Below are positions 1-11,745 of a stretch of DNA of 64,000 bases, one piece after another. The stretch lies in assembly GCA_029449245.1 (NCBI GenBank), contig JANATF010000002.1:124001-188000 (forward strand). The letters are read 5' to 3'. A model generated the notes under the pieces. It worked only from the letters and a program-made list of their open reading frames with translations. It searched no databases and was not told the DNA's origin. The position numbers and the translations under genes were made by a program. The stretch comes from Mortierella alpina. Its lineage: Eukaryota; Mortierellomycota; Mortierellomycetes; Mortierellales; Mortierellaceae. Numbering within the stretch: position 1 is the first letter of the stretch; each line of letters begins with the position of its first letter.

Positions 1-3000
1 CAGCTTGCGAGTGACAACCTGCTCCTTCTTGAGGTAGGAGGTCTCACTTTCGCTAGAGACATCCGACTTCTCTTCTTCTGCCAATGTCTCGGTAACGGTG
101 TAGTCCAAGGTCAACCAAGAGAAGTGAACCTCAGCGCAAGACCCTGTAATGTAACATATACAGAGTGAGAAAAGAAATATGAATACATCCAACTGCACGA
201 TCTTGAATGGCAACTTACAGCTCTGAACGTGCTCTCCTTGGCGAACGTGTCTAATGAATGCGCGGGAACCTTGACGTCCATACGCGAAGAAGATTGCAAA
301 GTCTTCGCGGGACGCAAGACGGATAACACCTCCCTCAATAACCCAGCGCTGAGTATCAGCGCCAGTCTTGGTGGTCTGGATGAGCTGGGCATTGGCCTCG
401 ACTAATATATGGTGAAAACGAAAGGTGTAAGGACGAGGTGCGACAAGCAATCATCAGCATTAAAAAGGCGCCGGGTCTTACTTTGATCAACACCAAGTAC
501 GAGTCCGGAGCGACGGTTAATGATGTAACCATTATCGAATCTCCAGAGTTGGAGCTCAAGGAGAGCGTGAGAGTGCTTGCCAGACTTGAGCCTCTGATGA
601 GCCAGGTGAAGGTGAGTACCGGCGTTCAAGTGGTTGATCTGACGGCCGTGCTCAACCTCGAGGACGAGATCGCTGACGCCTGACTTCAAGTAGAACCAAC
701 AATCGACAGGAGCGTTGCTGTGCTCGACAACGCGGGCCAAGTTGTTGGACTCGAACTCCTTGAGCAACTCGACATCGTCCTCGACGGTAGAGTAGCTTCG
801 CTGGATACTCAGCCAAGTGAACTGAACAGCCTCGAAGGTCCCTGAGAATCAAATCATTTGAAAATTGTGAGTATTGGGAAATGATACGCAACTAAAGCTA
901 CCTTGTCTCATTCAGTGATACTTACAGCGCTGGTCCAAATTCCTCTTGTCCTTGCGCTCATTGAGGGCAATGCGCGCGCCATCGCGGGTACCATCACCGT
1001 CGACATCCAAAACCAGGTTGGGCTGGCTCTTCAAGTGAATGAAACCATTGGAAACAGCCCAAAGCTGATTCTCGTTGCTCTCGGACTTTTGGGTCCACTG
1101 AATGATTCTAGAACCTGGCTTCAAAGATCCCTGGTAGACATCCAGGACCAAGCCGGTACGACGGTTGATGATGTAGCCATCCTTGTAGCACCACAGCTGC
1201 AACTCCAACAGCGCATGTCTCTTGGCAGAGGCATAGAGCTTTTGGTTGTTGAGCTCGACACACGAGCCAGGCTTGGTGTGATCGCGCAAGAAACCGTGCT
1301 CAACATCGAGAACAAGGCTAGAGGCTCTGGACTTGATGTAGAAGTACTTATCCGAGGGGAACTCGGTGTGGATGGCGATCTGTGCCTCCTCCAGACCCTC
1401 GTCGTAAGTAGAGGAGCGGGTGGCAATTCGGGAGTGCTTGAGCCATGATGCCCGAGCGAGCTCCAATGTCCCTAAATATATTTTTTAGCATGGTTGCAAA
1501 AATGAGAATAGCAATTAGTACCACATACTGCAGTCGTTGCGTCGCAAGTGTGTTAGCGGCCATTTGTGGTGCTGCTTACAGGTCTTGACGTTGGCTTGCG
1601 TAGACTTGAGCTCGACCAACTGGACGCGAGAGTTGTCCTTGTTCGATTCAGCGGTAATAACCAACTTGGGGTTGTAAACCAGCTGAATGTTGCCGTCAAC
1701 AACGTTCCAGAGCTGGTTGTGCTTTCCATCCTCCTACAGTTGCATGCATCCAGAATTAGTTAGCAGGCCTGCCTGTAATATTTCTGCTATCCAAATGGTT
1801 CTTGACATGGCGCTTTTTCTTACCTCAGTAATCGCCTTGTGCTGCTGAATCAGCTTGACACCAACAATCGCTGAGCGACCATAGATGTCAATGACATAGT
1901 TGGTTCTACGGTTGATGAAGTAACCATCCTCGTATCTCCACAACTGCCTCTCCAGAAGACTCTTGTCGGCATCGTCAAGCGAACGCTGCTTCTTCATTGA
2001 GATGTAAGCACCAGGGTCGGTGGGAGACGTGATCCAGCCGGCCTCCAGGTCCATCACGTAGCCAGTAGCACCCGACTTGATAAAGAACCAGTCTTCGTTC
2101 TTGATGGCCACCACCTTGGAGACGTGTTCTGTGGTATACAGAAGGTGCGAATGGGTAAGATTGGCTGTTGCGTTGTATACACAAAAATATTTCACTGCTA
2201 GAACTCCATCGCCTTACCGGTAACGGTCCTGGTGATGATGCTGTCATGCTGGAGGAACTCAAAAGACGCAAGCTGGAACACCCCTGAAGACGAGATAGTA
2301 GCGTACACATGCAATTGGGGTTAAAACGCGCAAGGAGACGCAGTTTGCGGTTGGATCAGCGGTCATTACTACTGTGATCTGACACATACATTGTTGGTCC
2401 CAGTTGTTTTGGGACTTGGGCCTCTGGAGAGACAGGCGAGAGTTCATCTTGCTACCATCGCCCTCAATATCAATGGCAAATGTAGGCTTGCCCTGGATAA
2501 TGAGGCAGCCGTCCACTGCTTCCCAACGCTGATGATGGGCCTCCTAACAAAGAAGATACAGCGGCAAGCGAAAGTTGTGTGAGCATTGAATCCCTCCTTG
2601 GCCGCTGTTTTCATTCTTGAGAGCACAAAAACAATGATTTCTTTACCTTCCCTTGCTTAGGAACTCCTTGCATGAGACGTGCGCCATAACGGACAACACC
2701 TTGCTTGCAGTCGAGAACAAGACCAGATCTCCTGTTGATCAACTGGCCCTCATCGTAACGCCACAGCTGGCTCTCGAGTTTTTCACGCTGCTGCTCAGCG
2801 TCGGTCGTGATCTGAGCGTTCATGTGGACGAGGACGTTGGGGGACATGGAGTCCGACAAGAGGCCCTGCTCGACATCAATCACATAGCCAGAAGACTGGG
2901 ACTTGATGTAGAACCAGCCGGCGGTGGGGAGAACAGTGGTCGTGGGGAAGGAGGTAGTGCTGGTTGTAGTGGTGGTAGTGGTAACTGAAGTAGGGACTAT

Positions 3001-5090
3001 AATGGACATTGTAATAGAGTCAACATATATACCATCGTGGTCCATTAGGCATTCTGTTCGCTATCGGCAGCTGAAAAAGGGCACTTACGCTCGCGTGAGA
3101 CAGGCTCCTCGACCACAGATGTTGATGGGACTTCGAGCCAGGTGAACCTAGCTTCTTCCAAGAGCCCTATGTAAAAGAGAATAATCCGATAGGTTCGTTT
3201 CTAATATTAGACCAAAAAGCCCCTCCCTCTCAACCGCTTTTTCTCGCCTACAAATCACATTTGCTCAGACCCCAGGCTCGAGAGCAATACTCCTCGCTAA
3301 GAGATATCTTGTCGACACTTACACTTTTGATCGTTATTGGCTACAGCCTTGCGCTCACCGATGGCAATCTTTGCGCCATCCTTGGATCCATCGCCATCAA
3401 TGTCCAGCCCGAGTCTAGAGTTGTAAACATTGGCGATGAAGCCGTTCTCGTAGAACCAGTGCTGGTTACGGGCGTCTTTACCAGTCTTGCGCTGCCATTG
3501 AACGACTCGGGCAGCCAGTTTGAGCGTACCTGAAATATGAAAGCGTAGATACTAATCAGTTTCTTGTATCTTCTTTCACTATGCCACATGTAAAACTGAT
3601 GGGTCCTGAAGTACGTACCACCTTGAATGTCCAGAACAAAGCCGGTGCGGCGATTGATCAGGAATCCCGCCTTGTAGCGCCAGAGCTGGAGCTCCAATAA
3701 GGAATGGCGACCGTCGCCGTTATCGATCTTTTGGTGGTTCATTTCGGCACGAGCGCCGGCCTTCATGGGGTCGGTGAAGTAACCATGCTCGATATCCACC
3801 ACAAGGCCAGAGGCAGCCGACTTGATGTAGAACCAGCTTGTAGGGAAGTTATCAGGCCGGATGGAGATGGACTCTGCTCTTGAGGGAGAAGGGGAGACAG
3901 GGTTGCTGCCACCACCACCGAGGTAATACCCTATGAAAAAGAATTGGATCAAAAGCCATGCTTTCGTCAGCCTCAGGAACACATCTGAGAGCAGCTCACT
4001 CTTGTTCGTGTTTTTTTCGCAAACACTTTTTATACTCCCGTTGGTGAGAGAGATCCGGCGAGCCCTTACATTTTTGTTTCTCGTTGTAGGCCTTCTTTTC
4101 TTGGATCGTGATGCGGGTTCCGTCGCGGGTAGCATCTCCATCGATGGTGATGACGAATTTAGGGTTGCTGGCCAAAGTAAAGACACCGTCGTCGTTGAGC
4201 CATTGCTGGCCAGCAGCGTCCTGTAAACGCCAATCCAATGGTTGAGGTTCAAGATTGAGAGCGCGGTATCAGCATTTTGATACATTCATTTTTTCAGTTC
4301 ATGGCATCTGTAGGATGTCCCTTCTCGTTTCAGGTCCAAACTCCCATTTACCTTGCCAGTCTTGCGGACATTTTGAATAACACGCGAACCCGTACGGACG
4401 ACGCCTGGTTTTAGAAATAGGTAAGAATAAACAGCGTTCGGGTCAGCATCCCATGCTCAGGCAAGCAAAGAGAGAGAGAGAGAGGAGTAGAGCGATATTT
4501 CGAAACACCCCCTTGGACGCGACAAACTGATTCATGCATCTCTTTCCTTCTGGTCACTCCCCATGCCATAGCCATGGTATGCGCTATGCAATGTTGCTAT
4601 GCCAACTTTACTTTCTACTCTCCCCACCCCCCTTTTTTTTTTTATTTTTTTTATGCGACACTGTGCATGGTACTGAGGGCACTGTTAGCAATTCCTCCCA
4701 CGACCGTTATGCTACTTTTCGTCAGAAAAAAATGCACATGCTTTCGATTCTAGAAAAACATGGCCATCGCCAACCCCTGCCCCTCGCAAATAAGGTTGGA
4801 CCCAAAAAAAAAAACGATCAGTGCCAAATGGGTAACGTACCTCCTTGGATGTCCAAGACATGGCCTGTACGGACATTGACGATATAGCCCTCTTCTGCCC
4901 TCCAGAGCTGCTGCTCCAATTGAGGTAGGGCATCTATGCTGCTCTTGCTGGACTTGCGGTGAGCAAGTTCGACACGAGCGCCGGCCTTCAGAGGGTCCTT
5001 CAGGAACCCGCTCTCGATATCGAGCACGAGACCTGCAATGCCCGACTGAATGTAAAACTGCCCCGTAGGGAAGGACAAGACCCTGCTGGA
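1..5090 (-). repeat. Six tandem beta-trefoil units with conserved intron positions, plus the start of a further linker
   Basis: Units lie at roughly 5085-4070, 3930-3323, 2996-2390, 2128-1580, 1471-926 and 841-219. Between most units is a linker carrying a short F[TS]WL-like motif (3166-3089, 2283-2218, 143-1). Each unit ends at an intron that splits the Trp codon of its last Q-x-W as T|GG. Internal introns are kept in some units and lost in others: unit 5 is a single exon, while units 2 and 3 have lost one internal intron each. This is what tandem duplication of a phase-1 genomic module would leave. Confidence 0.8.
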
Positions 5091-8000
5091 TCGGCCAGGA
5101 GATGATGGAGGAGAACCTGCCATGACGTGATCGACATGGGCCTCGCGAGTAGTGAGGACCTGGACAGTGCGCTTCCAGACGCCATCGACCTTGGTCAAGG
5201 CGCCAAATACGGCATGGCCAGCACCAGAAGCAACATTATCCTGGGTGGTGGTGGTCTTGGTGGTGGCCTCGGTGGTGGCCTCGGTGGTGATGGCGGGCAC
5301 GATGGTCTCGTGCGTTTCAACTTGCGTGGTACGTTCGAATGAATCACTCGATAGATATTCTTGAGCATCCTCAAATTCATCATCGCTAGATACGCTTCCA
5401 TCAGATTCGGCATCCAATGTAGTATCAGCGTAAGCGCCTCTCAAAGGATTCCTTTCCAAGGTATTCTCCAGAAAGTTGGGAGGTGTGAACGATGACTCTG
5501 GATCGAGTACGTTGGATATGCTGAAAGCCATTATATGCTGCGTGTTTTGATGTGGCGATGGTGTTAACGATGTTGAAGGAAGGTTGTTTTGTTTGCGTTG
5601 GTCGTTGGTCGTTGAGTATTCCTGAAGGAGATCCGTTTGTTGATTGTTGGTTTGCGACATGCTGCGTGGCCTCGTTTCCACCCGTTCATTCTCCCGCTTG
5701 TTGATTGTTGATACAAGTTTGGTCATTTGGAGGGAGCGGATGTATTCCAATAGGGATCGGTGAATGAAGCTGTGCAGGTTCTCAACGCAGGTCAAGGGAC
5801 TGGACTGTCGTAAAAGCGTGATTTCCTCTTCTGGCCCAAAGAACTTGGCCTTCCAGGTCTTCTTGTCATCCCTGTGCACATATTTGACTACTGAATGTCC
5901 TGCCTGTTTCTCGTAGATGGCTTTCGCTAGGTTTTGTAAATAATCGATAGCAATTTGGTTGAAGCCTGCTTCGATTAACTCGTTCAGCTTTTTTGCGGTG
6001 GCCTCACTGTGATTCATGGACAACAGTCGGTGTCTGTTGACCTCCAGCCATTCGTCGATAAAGATCCCATATAACTTTGGTCGGCTCATTTTTGTGAATG
6101 TCGATGGGTCGAGGTCGTCCTTGAAAGCAACTGGTAACGACCTAAGCGATAGGTTTAACAGAAACGGATTCTTCACGAGTGCCAGAAGGTTCGGAATCCT
6201 TGTCAGCTTGTCCATGTATTCTGCGGTACTCCAGACTGATCGAACGCCTAAACTTCTGTGCAACTCTGTGTCTCGCACAAACTGATCGACATAGTCTTTG
6301 ATCTGGCCCTCAGAAAACGGGACGATAACGGCTTGTTGAAAGAGATGGACTGTTGGCGGACTGTATCGATCGACAGGTAAGGGCTGAAAGTGATGAAGGC
6401 AATTCGCGCTAGTATGTGTGGTTCGGCAACTGATAATCAGCTTGACTTTCCATTGGCCAGGTTGGTTCAACTTGTTGGTCATGTGCAGGTTGATTTTCAG
6501 CCTGCTCTCGTCATAAGAATCGCAGATGATAATGAATTGCCGGTCCCGCTTCAATTCCTGAATATCGTTGTTTGTAATGTTGAGTGTTTTGAGCTGCTCT
6601 GTTATCAATTCCGTCTCTGGATTTCTAATGGCCGGTAGGTAGATAAAGATAGGGATGGGACCGCCCTGTTTGTAGTCCTTTATAAGAAAGTACTCCAGAT
6701 GTCTGTTGAAAGTTGTTTTCCCGGATCCAGAATCGCCCAGGATCAAGAATACTTGTCGATCGCTCTTAAGAAATTCCATGACCTTGTCCATCAACGGAAA
6801 TTGCTGGTCGGATGCCGTGAGATTGGCCTTGGCATATGGTGGGATGTATGCTGCTTGTTGATGCGCCTCGAGTCGTTGCGCCATTACTCGGTGCAAATCG
6901 TATTCCAAAGAAGGTGCCTTAAGGGCCTTGGCCAGAAGAGGAGATGAATCTGGAGTTGGCAAGCGAGTGATCAACGGATACGGCTCCGTACTATCGTCAC
7001 TATTCTCTCGTCTCGAATCCTGCTTTAAAGAGTTGAAATGAGTCCGGATAGCTGTCTCCCCACTCGTAGAAATGCGGAGAAGAATGCCACTGATGGCCTC
7101 CCTGACACTGGAGTCCGTTGTCCATTCCGAATCGCTCCTGAGCAGATCCTCAAGAAAGTCAACGGCCTGCAGACGGATATCCATGATCCAGATCGGATCC
7201 ATAGCTATCTCTCCGAGCAGTTGGCAGATACCCCACTGGAACTCCTGTACGCGGTAGCAAGGGGCTTCGTAGACGATACGCCTGAACTCGGCAAGTAAAC
7301 CCTCGCTAATAACCACACGGGCGCCTTGGAGAGCAGGATACCAGGCCCGCTTATTTCCAGTTCGAAATCCTTTCAGAAGACTGTCCACGACACCTTCTCC
7401 AGCCTCCCGCGCTGTCTTAGCACCCGCAATCACAGTCTCGGTGACATCTCGAATTTGTCCGGCCGCCTCGCCAAACTCGCGGAGTCCATTAAAGAGGCCT
7501 TCGATGTCCAGCTTGAAAGCACTGGCCACACCCAGGCTCGCCATGACCAGCCCTCCACCAACTCGAAGAGTCATTTGCAAGGGAGATTCGTCGTCTCCTA
7601 TATATTGCAGGGCTTGCCATGCACATGTGGCCTGGTACTTGAGGCAGAGATCGGGGCTGTCCTTCAATCCAGCAAGAATATCCAAGAGCGGCCTATGATC
7701 TTCTGTGCGACGCAGACCCTTGACGTTGCCTTGTACCATCTTGTCAAGAACCCGAGAGACTACAATCGCCAGTAGGTAGATGTGTTCCGATGCTGGCTTC
7801 TTGGTGTCACCGAACTGCATATGGGTCTCCTCCAGACGCTTGCAAAGGAACCTCAGAATCCTGACCAGATCATCGTCGATGAGGTAGCCTGGCGAAGCCG
7901 ATTCCAGAAAGTAAACCACTCCTACCAGGACCGCCGAATCCAACAGTGGATCCTGCTCGAGCTTTTTGATGAGAGATGATAACACGCCGCGATAGTCTTG

Positions 8001-8918
8001 ACGGTCAAGGACAGATCCCAGAAGGATGACCTCAGCAATGGACATCTCATCCTTGTGATTGGACTCGAGAAACTGGAAAGCTATTTGAGCAGTGAGCCGA
8101 CAAAGACGATCCTGCTCAATCGGATCCTTCGTGATGGCTCTCATCCACAGTAGATCAGTCCCTTTAAGACCCATGGCCTGTATGTTGTCTTCAACAGTGC
8201 TGAGTGAAGCCGGCATAGGTGACGACCGCGACATTTTCTTGCTCAATAGCAGATGACGACCGAACGCGAGCTGAAGAGTTGAATTGAAGCATTTGTTCAG
8301 TTCAGGTAGTGGAGTGCGGAAGAAGGGCGGGGTAACATTGTCGAAGAAGGGCGGGGCAACCTTGTCGAAGGAAGTCGGTTTTGAAGGCTGTAGGAGTAAA
8401 GTGGTTACGAAACCGGCATCTGGGACTGAGGAAGAGTCGATGCTCGCTGTTTGGCGGACTGCCTTGGTAGCGTTGTACCCCTGAGATGCTGTTGTATCTT
8501 GTCGGCGTGCCGCTGTATCTGGTCGAGTTGCTGCATCCTGTCGAGGCACGGCTAACATGCCTCGTTCAAGGATCACGATGTTTTCGTCTTGCCCCGAGCC
8601 ATCAATGATAGGTCCGTCCGGGACAAAGCGGCTAACGGGTTTCGAGATCCCTGTTCGCTCGGCTAGATCAGCAGCAGCACCATAGCTCGGATCGCGTTTC
8701 TTGCCAAACAAGCTGAGAGCCGGCTTTAGAGAAAAACGATGTTTCTCGGGTGAGGTGATCTCGTTAATCTCAGCACCGGAGGTAGGGCGGTCCAAGCGTT
8801 GGGATTGCTTGACATGCACGGCGGCAATAGCACTGCGGATGCTGTAGTTCTCTGTAGAGGTTTTGAGCTGCGTGAATATTGTCTTCCTGTAGGCTTTTTT
8901 TTCCAGGTGATCGGTCAT
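1..8918 (-). CDS. NACHT (STAND) protein with tandem ricin-type beta-trefoil units, partial
   Basis: An NLR-like signalling ATPase fused to lectin-like repeats; at least 2,380 residues lie in the window and the gene continues beyond base 1. I read 15 exons: 8918-4841, 4404-4352, 4220-4070, 3930-3619, 3529-3323, 3166-3089, 2996-2647, 2543-2390, 2283-2218, 2128-1824, 1733-1580, 1471-926, 841-482, 401-219 and 143 to the edge. All junctions are GT-AG and in phase. The start is the first ATG of the open frame. Residues about 230-650 look helical, like an ARM/HEAT solenoid. The NACHT has Walker A GDSGSGKTT near residue 726 and a Walker B-like IIICDSYDE near 796. A Ser/Thr/acidic linker leads to the first trefoil near residue 1280. 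Each unit has FYIKS..GLVLDVE, QLWRY..G.IINRRTG.VLD and a closing QxW. In fungi NACHT proteins act in nonself recognition; a sugar-sensing role is inference. No toxin enzymatic chain is present. Confidence 0.85.
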
Positions 8919-10260
8919 TTTGTCTGGTCCGAGAATAAACAAGTGGGTAGCAATTCAATACATATTTTCATTTTTTTTTGATGGTGTAGAATGGGCACTT
9001 AAATTGGCAGACATACGCAAGATGATATACCTTGTGGGGGCAATTGGTCAACTCAATGGACTGTGGACGAGGATGAGGATCGGCTGTGTGCTTGAGAGTA
9101 GGTGTTAAATAGGGTGGGCTGTTAGGCAAGGATTGAGACCTGAAGCAAAAGAGCGTTCACTTTCGCTCAATGGAAAATGACAAGCGTCTCTATAGAAGAA
9201 AGTGGAGTAGAAGTTGGCTAAACAGTATAAGTAGCCTGTATGGTTGCTATGGGTGCCTTAGTCTTTCTAGAATGTAACTGCTATATGCCTTTAAACTGAA
9301 ACACCTTAACGGAGAATACACAGCTATTTACCACTGAGGTGCTCAAGCGAGGCAATGCTCTTTTGTGGACAGGTATGTGTGGTGTAAAGTTCTTTGCTGT
9401 TGATGCTGCTCTCCGAAGAAAAGGTTACTGAGAAGGCGAAGGAGGGACGGATGATTCTCTTTCCAGGCGATTGATGGGGAAAAGATGGGATGATGATGCT
9501 GAGGGAGAATGGAATGCTCGTTGCATTAACCCCTGTCTCATCCTTCCGCATCTACCTCTTTTACACATACAGACTACGTCCTCAACCCTTAAGAGCACAT
9601 GGAACTGTGCAGCATTGTTTACCATGGAACAGGTGAATGGTCGTCTGCGCCATAGGAAAAAAGGCATCATGCGCTCCTTCCCGTGCATAAGAGGGAAAGG
9701 AAAGTGTTCTGGAACTTCCGTTTATGAGGTGTGACCGTCTGAAGACCGGCAATGGTGAGCATCGAGTCAACCTGGACAGGGAGGAAGTTGAGCGTTCAGT
9801 GTATCATGTAAGCACGGTGTAGGGTACTGGTACTAAACATATCGATGGCAGTAGTGACAAGAAAATTCAGATGCCACCGTTTGTTCATTCTGTGCAATAT
9901 TCACCAGAGTCCAGTAGTAAGTACACGGAGATACGAACGCATCTACTATCGTAGACTCCTTAACAAAGACCAACGAGTCCAGTCAAAACAGTGAAAGTGC
10001 TTGCCTAGAAGATACAAAATGTCATATCTAGAAGCTTGGCTCCAGGTACCAATCATGGACCTTCGCCAGCACGAACTACATGAACCAGAAAGATGTTCCT
10101 GGTCCGGATCAGTCATCCGGTACCCATGCTATGTAGTATTGGCGTAACCTCTAATGAATTAGGATCATGGCCAATCATTCAAAAGTTAGGACACGCGCCA
10201 GGCTATAGCCTTCCGCTATCCATCTCTTGGCAATGACTCCTTCACCTATCTATTTACCCA
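8919..10260. other. Intergenic region upstream of the NACHT gene
   Basis: No coding region that I can support on either strand. The frames are short and show no family signal. It should hold the promoter of the NACHT gene, but I see no convincing TATA element close to its ATG. Confidence 0.5.
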
Positions 10261-10291
10261 ACATTACATCTCTGTAGTAACAATAAACATG

Positions 10292-10299
10292 TATAAATA
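10292..10299 (+). promoter_or_regulatory. Candidate TATA box of the gag gene
   Basis: TATAAATA lies about 170 bases before the gag ATG. A related block (ATAAATAC, then TGTGTGGT, then CGACATCTT and TTCTCAC) recurs near 17550-17600, after the gag gene, so this segment may be part of a long terminal repeat. Confidence 0.35.
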
Positions 10300-10467
10300 C
10301 TGGTGTGTGGTCAGTGTGGACCGACATCTTCTTCTCACTTACTTTCCTACCATAAAACTTGCCTACACGTTTCATTTTTTTAAGTGAAGTGCCAACACAC
10401 CCCACACACCACATATCAAAACCTTAAAGCCTAAAAAATAACCATAAAAACAAAACTCCACGTCACC

Positions 10468-11736
10468 ATGCCCAAGATGATCAAGAAAACCGCTCGTCAG
10501 ACTCGTGGAGAGAAAATTGCCGCTGCCGCCAAGCTTGCCGCCGCTCAACGTATCGAAGCCGCCGAAACCAAGCCCGACGATGCCCTTCGTCTGAATGAAG
10601 AATCTGAAATAGAGGCTGCTAGCAACTCCTCGACGGAGTCGACGCCGAACCCGGAGACAGCCGCTGTCACTACACCGATCGTCACTACACCAGCCATCGC
10701 TACACCAGCCATCGCTACACCAGACGACAACACTCAGGCCGTCGTGATCCCAGTCGTCACTCCGCCCCTTATGCCGACCGTCGGGCTTCCAGGAGCAGCC
10801 GCTCTGCGTGATGAAGATGTAACGATGTCGGAATGGAGTTATGAGGGTGAAAACTCCTCGGATACTGAATCCGAGATGGACCGAGAAGACGAAAAAGAGG
10901 CTATGATGATTGCAAGAGCCGCCGAACTGTACGTGGGTAATAAACCAATCACTAACGCTGAAGAACAGCATGCTGCGGTTGCCAAACAAGGCACCAATCA
11001 GGATCTCCTGGATGGCATGTACAACCGTAGGGATCGATTGATCCAACGTATGGTGACAGTCATGCGTTTAAACGAGAACGCTGGAAAAGAGGCGCAGGAA
11101 ATCAACCTGAAGACGTACGACGAAGCCGAGCGTACGTTGGAAGAACTGGAGGCGAACATCAAGCGATGTGAAAGAGCCTTCAAGCTGTTCGACGACCTCG
11201 CCGAAAGGAGATTGACGCTCGCCGCTTCTCCCAAAGGGGTAACCGCTCCAACCGTGGAGGCCACTGCTCCGTGTACTGAGGTCGTGGTTAATACAGTGAA
11301 TGGTAATGACCAGCGCAGGGATAATGCTTCCATGCATCATCAATTGAAAGTTAATGATGATATGCCCCGTTTCTACAAAAACACAGATCCTCGTCAGTTC
11401 CTGGACCAGTTGAAGCATATGGTATTGCCCTTTGTCGGTAAGGAACTGTTCCACGCAAACTGCGATCGGTACCCCAGTTATTTGGTCATTAATGAATACC
11501 GTCAACAGTGCCTGGAATTTGAGTTTAACAAGAGGAGAGAAGAGGGGAAGACTCTTACTTGGGAGGAATGCGAAGTTGTATTTCTAAAGATTGCATTAAG
11601 TGAACAAGAGCGTGTGGAACAGATTAAAAAATTACTTGAGACTGGTCGTGAAGAGCATGAATCCTACAGGCAATTCGCCATGAGGATTGCTCGTGACATG
11701 AGGCTTTATGGGATCAAAGATGACAATGAAATGGTA
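10468..11736 (+). pseudogene. LTR-retrotransposon gag, 5' part, interrupted by a LINE
   Basis: About 423 residues before the break. An Ala/Lys-rich start and Thr/Pro-rich acidic region (to about residue 150) are followed by a coiled-coil-like stretch and a capsid-like region whose wording (FYKNTDPRQFLDQL, EYRQQCLEFEF, YRQFAMRIARDMRLYG) resembles retrotransposon Gag capsids. The frame breaks at a 17-bp target-site duplication and resumes at 17213. No protease, reverse transcriptase or integrase follows, so this is either a gag-only element or a truncated one. The open frame runs on into the LINE by chance, so it looks like one 861-codon protein, which it is not. Confidence 0.65.
11720..11736 (+). 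repeat. Target-site duplication of the LINE, 5' copy
   Basis: ATGACAATGAAATGGTA, 17 bp, is repeated exactly at 17196-17212, directly after the poly(A) tract. It marks the insertion point within the gag frame. Confidence 0.9.
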
Positions 11737-11745
11737 GGTTTTCCC

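Noticed and set aside
903-1448. Plus-strand open frame of 181 codons
   Set aside because: Antisense shadow of a trefoil exon; similar shadows occur over the other trefoil exons.
1-5090. Ricin-like toxin gene
   Set aside because: Only the beta-trefoil lectin fold is repeated; there is no N-glycosidase chain, and the units are fused to a NACHT protein.
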